This document shows, in pieces, positions 43,713 to 54,312 of a stretch of 64,000 bases of DNA (positions within the stretch are counted from its first letter, which is position 1; each line of letters begins with the position of its first letter). A model generated the notes under the pieces. The model made no database searches. It was not told the DNA's origin and was given only the letters and a program-made list of their open reading frames with translations. The position numbers were made by a program, and so were the translations under genes. The stretch is taken from contig OY757024.1 of NCBI GenBank assembly GCA_963580285.1, positions 127,038,045 through 127,102,044 of the forward strand. Reading direction: 5' to 3'. The DNA is from Lucinisca nassula. Its lineage: Eukaryota; Mollusca; Bivalvia; Lucinida; Lucinidae.

Positions 43713-43820
43713 GATATTAGTGGTACATTATGCAAAAACAAAGGTAAAGGCTGAATGACATTGGTCCATGAGTCTTTTAAAGCAAATAAAGACCACAATA
43801 GCTCACCAAATTGGTGAGCT

Positions 43821-44890
43821 AACAAGAGCTGTCTTCAGACAGCACAGCTTGCCTGGGAAAGTGTCTTTGACACCATGGACATAGGTGGGGGTATTGCCTA
43901 ATGAATCTTTGGACCTATATCTATCATCATACCAAATCCATCGCATAGTTAGGAAAATATGAGCTCAAAAATAACTTTAACATGAAATTTCTAAGTCAAT
44001 AACCTTGACCTTGAGGTCATGGACAAGGGCCTGGAATTGCTGTATAAAACTTTGGACCTTAACTTATCATCATACCAAATATGAACCAAATCCATCATAT
44101 GGTTTGGAAAGTATGAGCTCTTAAACACGTTTGCAAATAAAGATTCTAAGTAGGCAACCACTTTGAAAGTATTGCTGAATAAAAGTTTGTACCATTATCT
44201 ATCAACATTCCAAATATGAACCAAATCCATCAAATGGTTTGGAAAATATGACCTGTTAAAAACCTCTAACATGTAACTTCTAAGTCCATGACCTTGACCT
44301 TGAAATTATGGCCTTGGGTGTGGCATAGCTGAATAAAACTTTTGACCTATATCTATCCTCATATCAAATATAAACCAAAAACATCGTAATGGTTTGGAAA
44401 TATGAGCTGTTAAAAAACTTTAACATTAAAAATTTCAGAGTCTATGACCTTTCCTTCAGGTCATGGGCATGGGGGGGGGGGGGGGAATTGCTGGCTGAAA
44501 CTTTGCATCTATATCTATCATCATACAAAATATGGAAAAAAATGATCATATGGTTTGGAAAATATGAGCAGTTAGAAAGCTTTAAAATAAAATATAGAAA
44601 AAAACTTTTAACAAACAAATTCTAAGCCCAAGACCTTGACCTTGGAGCAATGGGCTTGTGTGTGTGTGGGGGGGGGGCAGGGGGGCAATAGGCATGGGAG
44701 GGGGTATTTTGCTGAATAAAACTTTGGATTTATATCTATCATCATACCAAACATGGTTTGGAAATTATGAGCTGTTAAAAAAACTTTAACGTAAATGCGG
44801 ATGACAACTCCAACACCAACGCTAAAGCCGATGCCAACACCAATGCAGATATCAGGAGTCTTCCTGGACTTCATCCAGGCGAGCTAAAAA
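43821..44890 (+). mobile_element. Hairpin-capped element, AGCTTGCC family
   Basis: 5' AACAAGAGCTGTCTTCAGAC (hairpin GCTGTC/GACAGC), then AGCTTGCCTGG. 3' TCCTGGACTTCATCCAGG then CGAGCTAAAAA; CCAGGCGAGCT complements the 5' segment apart from one G-T. The core has about six 150-bp units (TATCTATCATCATACCAAA, TGGTTTGGAAAATATGAGC), with G-runs at 44470 and 44665. Confidence 0.75.
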
Positions 44891-45460
44891 GTCAAATTTA
44901 ATCACCTACAATCATAATACCAATGCATGTTTATCTCACATGCAACATGGGTAGGAGTAAAAAGAGTCATTTTTCTCTGCAATGTTTAAATAGTGGCTAC
45001 TGATGGTACCCTGAATAGATATCCAGTAGAAAGAAATAGACAACTGAAATGTCCTGATAAGGAAAGCAGTTTCAAACATAATTATGTCAATAACAAGATT
45101 AAAAATAATTAAATATGAAGTATAAACAAGTCTTCCAAGCCTTAACCCTTCATGTGCTAGAGAAACTTCTAGAGAGAAATAAAATGAAGCCTTGCAGTTT
45201 CATGCCTAGTCTAGTTTTCATGAGCTAAGATTCTAAAGGCAACCATTCAGATTTTCAGAGCAGAAACGTCTTTAAACCTTTGGTCTTTTCCCATACAAGT
45301 AACAAAAAATAAAAATGAGTCCTCCGACATGTGCATCCAAATAAAAATTTAAATCAACTTGCAGTTAATCTGGTTTACAGTACCTCAAGGAAAGCCATGT
45401 TTCACAACTCCCTTTTACAACTACCTTGATATAGAACATTAATTTCACTGGCCCTAAATT
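44891..45460. other. Intron, no feature recognised
   Basis: Unique-looking intronic sequence on the donor side of V1. Confidence 0.45.
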
Positions 45461-45462
45461 CA

Positions 45463-45464
<2 letters not shown>

Positions 45465-45556
<92 letters not shown>
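45465..45556. repeat. GATA tetranucleotide microsatellite
   Basis: About 22 uninterrupted GATA units. On the minus strand it reads TATC and begins 43 bases past the donor of exon V1. Confidence 0.97.
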
Positions 45557-45598
45557 TCGGGTCACACAAAAAACAAGGCACACCAAACAACTACTGAC

Positions 45599-45848
45599 CT
45601 GTGCTCTGTCCACAGCAACTTTTGTCTCCATCATGAAAGTTATAGCAAAAGGCATGAAAAGTGTTGTAGACAGTCGTACAGCCTGGTATAATGCCAAGGT
45701 AACAAAAACATTTTCTGCAGACATGTGTCCACCTCCAAGGCTATACGCAATGAATACAGAAAGAGCTATTAACTTTCCAGCCACAAAGAAAGGGCCAACA
45801 ATCAAACCCCTCACATATTGAAGATTCCGTACTTTGTCTGTCTCTGAT
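45599..45848 (-). CDS. ABCC4-like: ABCC4-like transporter, variable exon V1
   Basis: 250 bases, 83 codons after one entry base. Acceptor GTGCATTTTTCAG|ATCAGA, donor GCACAG|GTCAGT. Starts SETDKVRNLQYVRGLIVG, continues PFFVAGKLIALSVFIAYSL (TM5), GGGHMSAENVF (turn), VTLALYQAVRLSTTLFM (TM6) and ends METKVAVDRAQ. LYxAVRL-TLF is almost the vertebrate MRP4 sequence, so this copy best shows the identity of the gene. It is the first copy in gene order that I can find. No constitutive exon or other copy was seen in the 18 kb upstream. Its intron carries a GATA microsatellite just after the donor. Confidence 0.9.
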
Positions 45849-45859
45849 CTGAAAAATGC

Positions 45860-47455
45860 ACAGTGATGGCCTGCTTCAGTTGTCCTGAGTATTTATCAAC
45901 ATGTCTGCTTCTTTTTATCTTGATAGCAATTGCAAAATTATAGTCATAATAAAAAAAAACAACAACAGAAAACATTCTATCTCACCAGCATTTTCAAAAT
46001 TCCTCATAAAAAATTGCTTTCCCAAGTTTCTTTTAATGATATATATGAGTACTTTTCTCATGCATTTTATTCATTAAATATATATATGCCTTTTAGGCAT
46101 TATTTCAACATTTTTTTTTCATTTTTGTAGTTTCTTGTTCTTTTAGTTAATTGTTGTCACAATTTCTTTATTATTCTTTGTTGCCTTTTTTGCTTTTTTT
46201 CCTTTGAAATTTCTTGTTCTTCTAATTTCCATTTGAATTAATAAGCCTTTTAGTTCTGTGTTCTTTTGTGTGTATTTTTTTTCTTTTGGTGGTGGGGGGG
46301 GATTTCTTTTACTTCCAGATTCCATTGGAATTTATAGTCATAGTAAGATAGCCTGCAAAATCCCTTTCAAAACCTAATATTGTAGATAAATAGCTAATTG
46401 AAATGCAACTTTTACAAGAAAATACACATTACAGGGTATTCCTTGAGCAGGAAAATAATAATCAAATCACTTTAATGCAAAACACTGCCAGCCTCTTTAT
46501 AACACTATCATTGGAGTAAAAAAAAACATGTTAGTGAAACAATCATGATAAATCTAACATAAAAAAATGTACAGATTTTTATATATCTTTATATTGTATA
46601 AATGTATATTTTTCATACATTTTCCAATATAACCTACATAATTCTATAAATACTAATTTTCCGTTATATTCTATACATTTTTGGGATTCATCTTTAAGTT
46701 GTGCTATATCAAACCTATGTTAAGTGAATTGTGTTTCAAAGATGTGTAACGGTATGTTTGTTTCTTTCTTTTATTCTTTATTTCCCTATTCTTTCAGTTT
46801 CCATTTAACTTTTTTTCATATTTTGTTTTTCTGCCAAACAAGTTTTAATATCTAATACTGTTTAAAAAGATGGCTTATTGAATAAAATGTACATTCTGCA
46901 ATGAATATTCCTGGAGCTGAAAATGAATAAAATCTCCAAAATTGTCTCCATTCTATGAAGTATTACTCATATTTTAAAAAAAAGAAATAACATGTGTGCC
47001 TTTTCAAAGAGAATTTTATCTCAGAAAGGTTAGTAAACACTTTTAGTAAAATGAAGAAAGAAGCAACCGTGCAGCAAAAATATATACAATAAAACTCAAA
47101 GCAGTACAATAAAATGAATATTGCACAATATCCTACTTAAATACAAAAAAAAATTGTCTATTCTACAGAAACATAACAACGGCTGAACAATAACAGTTTG
47201 ACAACAATCCAGCTAAAACATGCAAATGCTGTGAAACAGTGAAACCCAAACAAATGCACAATCCACCAACAGCAAAGTTAGGGTCTTCCCATTAAGGAAA
47301 TGGATCTCAATGTCAGTTAAAGAAAAATAAAATTGACATCACTCAGCTGCAGAAAAATAAAAAAGTGTACACTTTACACCATAATGATCCTAAGTATTGG
47401 TAGGCCAAAGAAAACAGTACAGACCCAGAAGGAGTTTGAGTGAGTATGTTTGTGT
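45860..47455. other. Intron, AT-rich, no gene recognised
   Basis: T-rich tracts (46090-46290), short A/T repeats and TTTTATATA motifs. No coding segment, no splice-bounded open frame and no dispersed repeat that I can name. Confidence 0.5.
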
Positions 47456-47479
47456 TTAATATCCTACCAATGGCAGCCC

Positions 47480-47605
47480 CCACCCATCAGGGCTTAATGA
47501 AATAAATGGGCTGCATGATGCTTCCACACAGAGCTGAATCTGACCCCACACAAGTACTGGTAAACGGCTTAGAGGATCTGAGCCTGCCTAGGCAAAGCGG
47601 TGTGT
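47480..47605 (+). mobile_element. Retroposon family D, 5' fragment
   Basis: CACCCATCAGGGCTTAATG to GAGCCTGCCTAGGCAAAGCG. The 3' half is absent. Confidence 0.65.
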
Positions 47606-47609
47606 CAGT

Positions 47610-48440
47610 CTTGTGATCTTGTTAGGCCAATTTATTATTCTAACACAGCGCGCCTATATAGGCAATGGAAAACAACTGTGTTTTATTCTGCAACAAATCA
47701 CAGCTTGGAAGAGCGTGACGTGTGACGTCATTAAAAACTTCAAATTTATGACGACACTAGTCGATTTACTTGACGTTAGACGGTGTAACGTCATTTTCTC
47801 GTATCGAAAACGTTAGAAAAGGATATAAATGCATGTGTTTCAGTCGATAATTTTAGCGGGATTTCTTCTAACAATGGCGAAAAGTTGTGAGATTTTGAAG
47901 GAAACAACAACATTATTGCCGATTTTCAGCGTGTTAGAATCGAAATAGATCAGTTCTAGCCAGTGATTTGTTGGGTAATTTTGTTTGTTTGATTTGAGGT
48001 TTAACGTCCCCGTCAACACTGTAAAGGTCATTTTGGAGACGTTGCTTCCAATTTTGTGGGACTTTTACCCGACATTGAGATGAAATGACATCTCAAGCCC
48101 TGTCGCCCAATGAAACCAATAGGGTTTATTAGCATGGGCGGTCCCGCCTCACACCGCGGTTCCTGGACAGGCTTAGATCCTCTAAGCGGTTTACCGGTAC
48201 TAGTGTGTGGGCAGGATTCAGCTCTGCGTGGAAGCATCATGCAGCCCATATATTTCTTCAAGCCCCTATGGGCGGGGGCGAGATTTGTTGGGTAATAAAT
48301 CACAGTTTGTCGGTCAGTTGTAAGTAGACAAATCACGCACGCTACGCGCTCGTGATTTGTCTACTTTACAACTGACCTCCAAACTGTGATTTATTACACA
48401 ACAAATCACAGTTAGAGCTGATCTATTTCTAAAATAAAAT
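47610..48440. mobile_element. Palindromic MITE interrupted by retroposon D
   Basis: The AACAAATCACAGCTTGGAAG region (47692), CGAAATAGATCAGTTCTAGC (47941) and ACAACAAATCACAGTTAGAG to GATCTATTTCT (48402) are related. 48290-48410 forms a long hairpin (AAATCACAGTTTG/CAAACTGTGATTT; AGTAGACAAATCACG/CGTGATTTGTCTACT). Confidence 0.6.
47980..48281 (-). mobile_element. Retroposon family D with perfect 15-bp target duplication
   Basis: GATTTGTTGGGTAAT occurs at 47965-47979 and 48282-48296, directly flanking the element. In its sense (minus) direction it starts TCGCCCCCGCCCATAG and ends CAAATCAAACAAACAAAA. This defines the ends of family D as a 302-bp retroposon. Confidence 0.9.
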
Positions 48441-48518
48441 AGGCCTAACACCCCTTATCCTCAAGGTGTCTGAATTTTTGCAATTTTTTTTCATGTTTTG
48501 CTGTCCATGCTTATAAAC

Positions 48519-48759
48519 AACGGGCCTCCGTGGCCTAGTGGATAAGAGCGCTGACTCTTAGTCATTAGGTCTCTCACCGCCGTAGGTTCGAGCCTCTCTC
48601 GGGCCACGTGTGAGACGCCAAGTTCTGCAACGGAAGGTCAGGTGGTTTTTCTCCGGGTACTCCGGTTTTCGCCCACCTCTGATTAACGATCGGCTCGATA
48701 TGAGTGAAATAATCTTGAAAGGGCCGTAAAACCCAAACCAAAAAAAAAAAACAAAAAAA
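48519..48759 (+). mobile_element. tRNA-headed SINE, family 3, inserted in family D
   Basis: Head GCCTCCGTGGCCTAGTGGAT (A box) and GTAGGTTCGAGCCTCTC (B box), body GAAGGTCAGGTGGTTTTTC, and tail GGGCCGTAAAACCCAAACC then A-rich. ATGCTTATAAAC flanks it at 48507-48518 and 48760-48771. The family D sequence resumes after it (CCCTATTGGTTTCATTGGGC). Confidence 0.9.
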
Positions 48760-48910
48760 ATGCTTATAAACCCTATTGGTTTCATTGGGCGACAGGGCTT
48801 GAGATGTCATTTCATCTAAATGTCGGGTAAAAGTCGCACAAAATTGAAAGCAACGTCTCCAAAATGACCTATCTAGTGTTGACGGAGATGTTAAACATCA
48901 AATCAATCAA

Positions 48911-49010
48911 TAAGGTCAAACAGAGACGGGATCTAGGTTTAAAGACCCATCAGAAAGTCTGAAGAAGCCTGGGATCGAACCCACGACCCCTGGTTTACGA
49001 GGCATCCCCA
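48911..49010 (-). mobile_element. tRNA-headed SINE, family 2, fragment
   Basis: Antisense: AGAAGCCTGGGATCGAACCC (B box complement) and ACCCCTGGTTTACGAGGC. The 5' tip is lost. Confidence 0.7.
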
Positions 49011-49247
49011 GAAGGAGCAGTCTGACCAAGGTCTACACTGTTTGTCATTCTGTCTGCCTCTTTTGTACTCCTTACTGGAATGTTAAACAAATTTGTTAAA
49101 TATTTAGAAAAATTACAGCAAGTCCTCAAGGTGTCCGAATTTTTGCAATTTTTTTCATGTTTTGCTGGCAAATTTGGCCACATGGGGCAATCCATGTTCA
49201 CTTACTGTTAAATTTCCTGGGATAAGTGGCCAACTGTTATTAAAACA

Positions 49248-49600
49248 TTCAACCCATTTTGTACACGAAATGCCAACATGGGTAGTTGGCAAACAGAGCA
49301 GGCCAAGATCACAGCCTCCACCATACCTGTGATAATTTTCTTAACTGTATGAGGGAGATTTGCCATTGTGATGAGGGAGATGTAAAGAATATATAGTGAA
49401 ATTCTCAGTTCAAATGAGGAAGACCCCAAATTTTTCTAAAATGTAGCATAGATTGGGCAAAACTCAGCATCAAAACAACAGAGTCTCCCTCCTGATGATG
49501 AAGGTATCACAGGTGTGCACCACTGTTTGCTAAAAGATGAGTCATTTTCCAAATAAATTTTGATGAAAACACAACCTGACACCTCTAAATTTTGAATGAT
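49248..49600. mobile_element. MITE family B with nested insertion
   Basis: AACCCATTTTGTACACG to AAGATC (49248-49310), then an insert, then CACTGTTTGCTAAAAGATG onward. The insert has near-inverted ends around CATACCTGTGATAA and GGTATCACAGGTGTG. Confidence 0.6.
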
Positions 49601-49689
49601 TTTCAACCATAACACCAGCAAATTACACCCCTCCCCGTTAAGACACTTATCTGAAAGTACCTAAGTAGATTCTTGTAACCTACAGTACT

Positions 49690-49985
49690 AAAGATTTGTT
49701 TGTTTGATTTGAGGTTTAACGTCCCCAACAACACTGCACAGGTCATGTTGGAGATGTTGCTTCCAATTTTTTACCCAACATTAAGATGAAATGACACCTC
49801 AAACCCTGACGCCCAATGAAATCAATAGGGTCTATAAGTACGGACAGTCCGACTCGTGCACACCCCTTTGCCTGGGCAGGCTTAGATCCTCTAAGCGGTT
49901 TACCAGTATTTGTGTGCGGTTGGTTTCAGCTCTGCTTGGAAGCATCATGCAGCCCGTCTATTTCTTCAAGCACGATGGGCGGGAC
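49690..49985 (-). mobile_element. Retroposon family D
   Basis: GTTTGTTTGATTTGAGGTTT to TTCTTCAAGCACGATGGGCG. Confidence 0.75.
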
Positions 49986-50044
49986 CATTTTCATAATTAA
50001 TGTTTACCTAAATTGTTGCTAGTTTTCCAGCCTTTCAACCCAGA

Positions 50045-50690
50045 TAACCCTTACCTTCACAGACAGCGCAGATCCAGACCTGATCTGATCAGGATCTACC
50101 CTGTTTGTTATTCCGTTAGTTAATTGAGCAAACACATTATATTGCAAACTTTGATTAACTGACAGTCAGGAATGGGTGCAGCTAGGTTTATTATCAGTCA
50201 CCCTCTATATTGATTGCATTGCAGCACATTGACCTGATAAAAATTAGCTATCTCAGGACAAGTGAGCTTTATCAGGTCAACTTGACATTGCACTTTTATG
50301 AATGAACTGGACTACTAGAAAATGGCAAAACTGGTATTATTACTTGAAAAAAATGGAAAAATTACTTGAAAAAAAATATTATAGGAAACAAATATGGTCT
50401 AGCTGATACAAAATATATCGACCGCCGGAATGTTGGGACCCACTTTGGACCCTCGATAACTGATCGTAATTGAAAATTAAAAGAGTGCACAAGGGAATAA
50501 ACTGATAAATAGAATACCAGCTTCGTGTCATTTGATATCAAGTTTATCAGGCTCGGCTTCGAGAACGCATGTAGAATCGCTCGGCAAGCCTTGCGATTCT
50601 ACAAGCGTTTTCGAAGCCTTGCCTGATAAACTTGATATCAAAAGACACTCACCTTGTATTCTCTATTTATCCAGCAGGATAAGGGCTAGA
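50045..50690. mobile_element. MITE family A relic with nested palindromic MITE
   Basis: Left part 50045-50215 (AACCCTTACCTTCACAGAC, GATCAGGATCTACCCTG) and a family A-type right end CCAGCAGGATAAGGGCTA at 50671. A palindromic element at 50502-50670 has arms TTGATATCAAGTTTATCAGG/CCTGATAAACTTGATATCAA and GTAGAATCGC/GCGATTCTAC. Confidence 0.6.
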
Positions 50691-50749
50691 ATTGTTTCTT
50701 CCTGAAAGAAGGAAGAATAGACTGGCATCTTTGATAGCTTTGGCTGACT

Positions 50750-51005
50750 GTGGGCCATACAAAAACTGGCCCTGAGGTTATAAAACTTTTTTCATGCTCA
50801 ACTCAGCTGAGGATGAACTTTGATATGCTCATAACTATTCAAATACGAAAAAATTAGGCAATTTTCCTGCTCAGATCAGCACAGAATGTCATTTGTCCGG
50901 CTCATAAATATGAAAATGCCAACATTTGTTGGCATTTTAATATTTATGAGCAGGATAAATTTCATGCTCAGCTGAGTTGAGAATGAAAAAAAAATTGTAA
51001 TGTCA
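50750..51005. mobile_element. Palindromic MITE
   Basis: Inner hairpin GCTCATAAATATGAAAATGC and complement around ATTT (50899-50951). Outer arms TCATGCTCAACTCAGCTGAG and CTCAGCTGAGTTGAGAATGA. Confidence 0.7.
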
Positions 51006-51167
51006 GGCCTGGTCTTTAGTTTCGAACTCACCATCAAGCTTATCCCATGTACTAGTATAGTTGAGAAGCAGAACAGTATGTCAACTGAGTCCAAAGTTCT
51101 TGAATGGTACCATATCTCTTATTTCCTATTTCCTGTAAGCTACACGTATGATAGAATTTAAAGCAAA

Positions 51168-52466
51168 AACAAGATGTGTTTGTGAAACACGAACATGTCC
51201 CTGGGGCATGGTCATTTTTTTTTTCAAAGTTGGTCACAGTTCAAAGTCAAGGTCACAGGTCAAGATTTTTGGTTTGAGTGGGAAGCCCTTGGCACAAGGA
51301 ACTTACATGCCAAATATGAAGGCTCTATCTTAAGTGTTCGAAAGTTATGTACAATAATATTTTTTTTCTTTGAAGGTCATATGTCAAGGTCACAGGTCAA
51401 AAAATTTTGCATGAATGTAAAGCTCTTGTCAAAAGGAACCTACATGCCAAATATGCAGGCTCTATCTTAAAGGATTCAAAAGTTATGAACAAATTTGTTC
51501 TTTTTAGTAGGCCAAAGGTCAAGGTCATGGTAAAAAAATTATGCATGAATGTAAAGCTCTTATCACAAGGAACCTACATGCCAAATATGAAGGCCCTATC
51601 CCAAACAGTTCGAAAGATATGACCAAAATGTTAATTTTGTCTTTTTAGTAGGTCAAAGGTCACAAATTTTTGCATGAATCTAAAGCTCTTGTTACAAGGA
51701 AACTACATGCAAAATATGAAGGCTGTATCTTCAACGGTTCAAAAGTTATGACCAATGTTAACTTTTTCTTTTATGTAGGTCAAAGGTCAAGTGAGTGAGT
51801 GAGTGTTTCAGTTTTACGTCCCACCAACAGCTAAGGTCATACGGAGACAGGACCTCGGTTTAAAGACTCATCCGAAAGTCTGGAGAAGCCCGGGATCGAA
51901 CCTGCGACCCCTGGTTTACAAGGCGAGTAGCGTAACCACTCGACCACGGAGGCTTCTATATAACCTAGGTATAACATTTCAAAGGTCAAGGTCACAGATC
52001 AAAATTTTTAGTGTGAATGTAAAAGCCCTCTTGTCACATGGAACCCACTTGCAAAATATAAAGGCTGTATCTCAAATGGTTCAAAAGTTATGACCAAAAT
52101 GTTTTTTTATTTTAAGTAGGTCAAAGGTCAAGGTCACAGGTCAAAATTTTCTGCATGAATGTAAAGCTTTTGTCACAAGGAACATACATGTGACAAATAT
52201 GAAGGCTATATCTCAAGCGGTTCAAAAGTTATGACCAATGTTATTTTTTTCTTTTAAGTAGGTCAATGGTCAAGGTTGCAGGTCAAAATTTTCTGCATGG
52301 ATGTGAGGTTCTTGTCACAAGGAACCTTCATGTCAAATATGAATACTCTACCTTCAACAGTTCAAAAGTTATGACTAACGTTAAAGTTGTCCATGTACAA
52401 ACCAACAAACAAACAGACAGGGCAAAAACAATATGTCCCCGCTATCGCTACCGCGAACATAAAAAA
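51168..52466 (+). mobile_element. Hairpin-capped element with AGGTCA-rich core
   Basis: 5' AACAAGATGTGTTTGTGAAA (hairpin GTGTTT/AAACAC) then ATGTCCCTGG. 3' ATATGTCCCCGC, CGCGAACATA then AAAAA. The core is about seven units of 150-165 bp (GGTCAAAGGTCAAGGTCAC, CTTGTCACAAGGAACCTACA, TTCAAAAGTTATGACCAA). SINE 2 is inserted at 51789-51958 (minus), marked by GAGTGAGTGAGTG and GACCACGGAGGCTTC. Confidence 0.78.
51789..51958 (-). mobile_element. tRNA-headed SINE, family 2
   Basis: Sense strand: GCCTCCGTGGTCGAGTGGTT (A box), GCAGGTTCGATCCCGGGC (canonical B box), GTCTTTAAACCGAGGTCC, tail CACTCACTCACTC. Best copy of the family. Confidence 0.85.
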
Positions 52467-52499
52467 GGCAGTAAAAATGTTTCATCTGAATACCTGCAT

Positions 52500-52738
52500 G
52501 TGAAAATTATCCCATTGCATGTGTTGAAACCCCTAAAGGGGTACCTTGGCAAACAGTGCAGGCCCAGATCAGATGCCGCAGAATGCGGTATCTGATCAGG
52601 GCCTGCACTATTTGCTAACAGAATTATCCATGAAAAATAAAAATTAAATCGAAAAGATAGGCCTGACAACCCTTAAATGACAAATTGACTTGTCCAACGT
52701 ATAGCAATGGAAGATTGCACAAGTATACAATGGGTTAA
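52500..52738. mobile_element. MITE family B long variant
   Basis: CATTGCATGTGTTGAAACCC, GCCGCAGAATGCGGTATCTG, GGCCTGACAACCCTTAAATG, end ATACAATGGGTTAA. Confidence 0.75.
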
Positions 52739-52934
52739 ATAAATATGTCTCATTCTGACTACATGGGTACGTTCTCTGAGCTTATTTTATTACTTACTAA
52801 TCAAGTGCTGTGCAGATATAGCAATAATCTTTTTTTTTCATTATGATAACACTTGATATACTGCACTCGCTCATACCTCCAAAGCGGTAATTTTTCTGAT
52901 AAAAAGTTGTTATGTTTCTTATTTACACCTCCTA

Positions 52935-53490
52935 ACATAGGTTTTGGGTACTTGTTAGAACTGCCTCATTGCGGCAGCACTAATGAGTACCCACAACCAG
53001 GGCTAAAGAAACTGGAGAATCCTAATCGGTTCAGTCAGATTTTGCCAAAAAAAAGAGCTATGGAAATTGCCATATTACTGAATTTTCTGTAATTTCTGTA
53101 AATGTCATTGCTTTCCAGTGAGTAGTCTTTTTCAATTATTAGCGTAAACCAATGACTACCAATATTGCTCTTACACTTGTTCCAATGAATATGAACATTA
53201 GTATCTTGATTATAAACATCAATCATTGTTCATATTGTTCAGACACGTCAGATTTCATCTACTTTCATTTTCCCAATATCTGGATCATTCAGTTACTGAA
53301 GAGCTCTAAAGGGAAACAACCAGCATGATGCAGTCAAAGACCATGGTCACATTATGCTGCAGTTGGTCAGTACACTATTTTACTAAAGACCATAAAAAAG
53401 TGTGGTGTTTTGCCCATGTGCCATGTTGAGGCCCGGGCAGGGGGCATTTTTTATTTATTTATTTATTTTTTATTTATTTACTTATTCACC
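52935..53490. other. MITE F relic, then unassigned intron
   Basis: 52935-53000 keeps the GGGTACTTGTTAGAACTGCC/GAGTACCC arms. 53000-53440 shows nothing recognisable. 53455-53490 is a TTTATTTA run. Confidence 0.45.
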
Positions 53491-54118
53491 AAGATGTGTT
53501 TGTGAAACACGAACATGTCCCCGGGCAAGGTCAATTATTTCTTCAAAGTTGGTCAGAGGTCAAGGTTAAGGTCACACATCAAAATTTTTTTGTTTGAGTG
53601 GGTAGCCCTTGTTAGAAAGGACCTACATGCTAAATATGAAGGCTCTATCTCAAACGGTTCAAAAGTTATGACAAATGATAAGTGTTTCTTTAAAGTAGGT
53701 CAAGGTCAAAGGTCAATTTTTTGTATGAGTGGAAAGCCCTTGACACAAGGAACCTACATGCATATATGAAGGCTCTATCTCAAACAGTTCAAATCAGAAG
53801 TTATAACCAATGTTATTTTTTTTCTTTTAAGTAGGTCACCTGTAAAGGTCAAGGTCATAGGTCATTTTTTTATGGGCATGAAACCCTTGTCACAAGGAAC
53901 GTACATGCAAAATATGACAGCTCTATCTCAACAAGTTCAAAAGTTATGATCAATGTTATTTTTCTCTTTTGAAATAGGTCACAGGTCAAGGTCACAGGTC
54001 AAATTTTTTGTTTGAATTTAAAACCCTTGTCACAAAGAACCTACATGCCAAATATGAAGACTCTATCTCAAACAGTTCAAAAGTTATGAGGAAAATAATG
54101 TTCGACCCTGTAAACCCC
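53489..54118 (+). mobile_element. Hairpin-capped element, 3'-truncated
   Basis: Starts CCAAGATGTGTTTGTGAAAC as at 51168, with four core units (GTCAAAGGTCAAGGTCAC class). No terminal hairpin; it stops at a CTGTAAACCCCAGTTTTC junction. Confidence 0.7.
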
Positions 54119-54167
54119 AGTTTTCTCTAGAGGTGTGTTCATTGCACAGACCTGTTTACATGATGTT

Positions 54168-54312
54168 CTTTTTCAGCAAAATTAAGGCTGCCAGTTTAAT
54201 GCAAATCATCAGCCCAACAGATGATTCACATGTAGTGCTTGCAAATGTCATGCAAATAATCTGCCCAGATGGTTCATACATAATGCCAAGCCTTATTTTT
54301 GCTGAAAAAAAA
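54168..54312. mobile_element. Short TIR element
   Basis: TTTTTCAGCAAAATTAAGGC and GCCTTATTTTTGCTGAAAAA are near-complementary ends. Directly abuts the next hairpin-capped element. Confidence 0.7.

Larger units (their letters stand above)
48457..49170. repeat. 46-bp direct repeat flanking a block of SINEs
   Basis: TCCTCAAGGTGTCTGAATTT to TTTCATGTTTTGCTG occurs at 48457-48503 and 49121-49169 with few changes. Between are family D, SINE 3 and a SINE 2 fragment. Confidence 0.7.

Noticed and set aside
45402..45590. Open frames through the GATA repeat encoding YLSI repeats
   Set aside because: Translation of a tetranucleotide microsatellite next to the V1 donor; intronic.
49208..49429. Minus-strand hydrophobic frame as a further transporter exon
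   Set aside because: Has neither the entry motif (K/S-E-x), the final R-x-Q/E/K nor the splice phases of the array. It spans the edge of a MITE and its insert.
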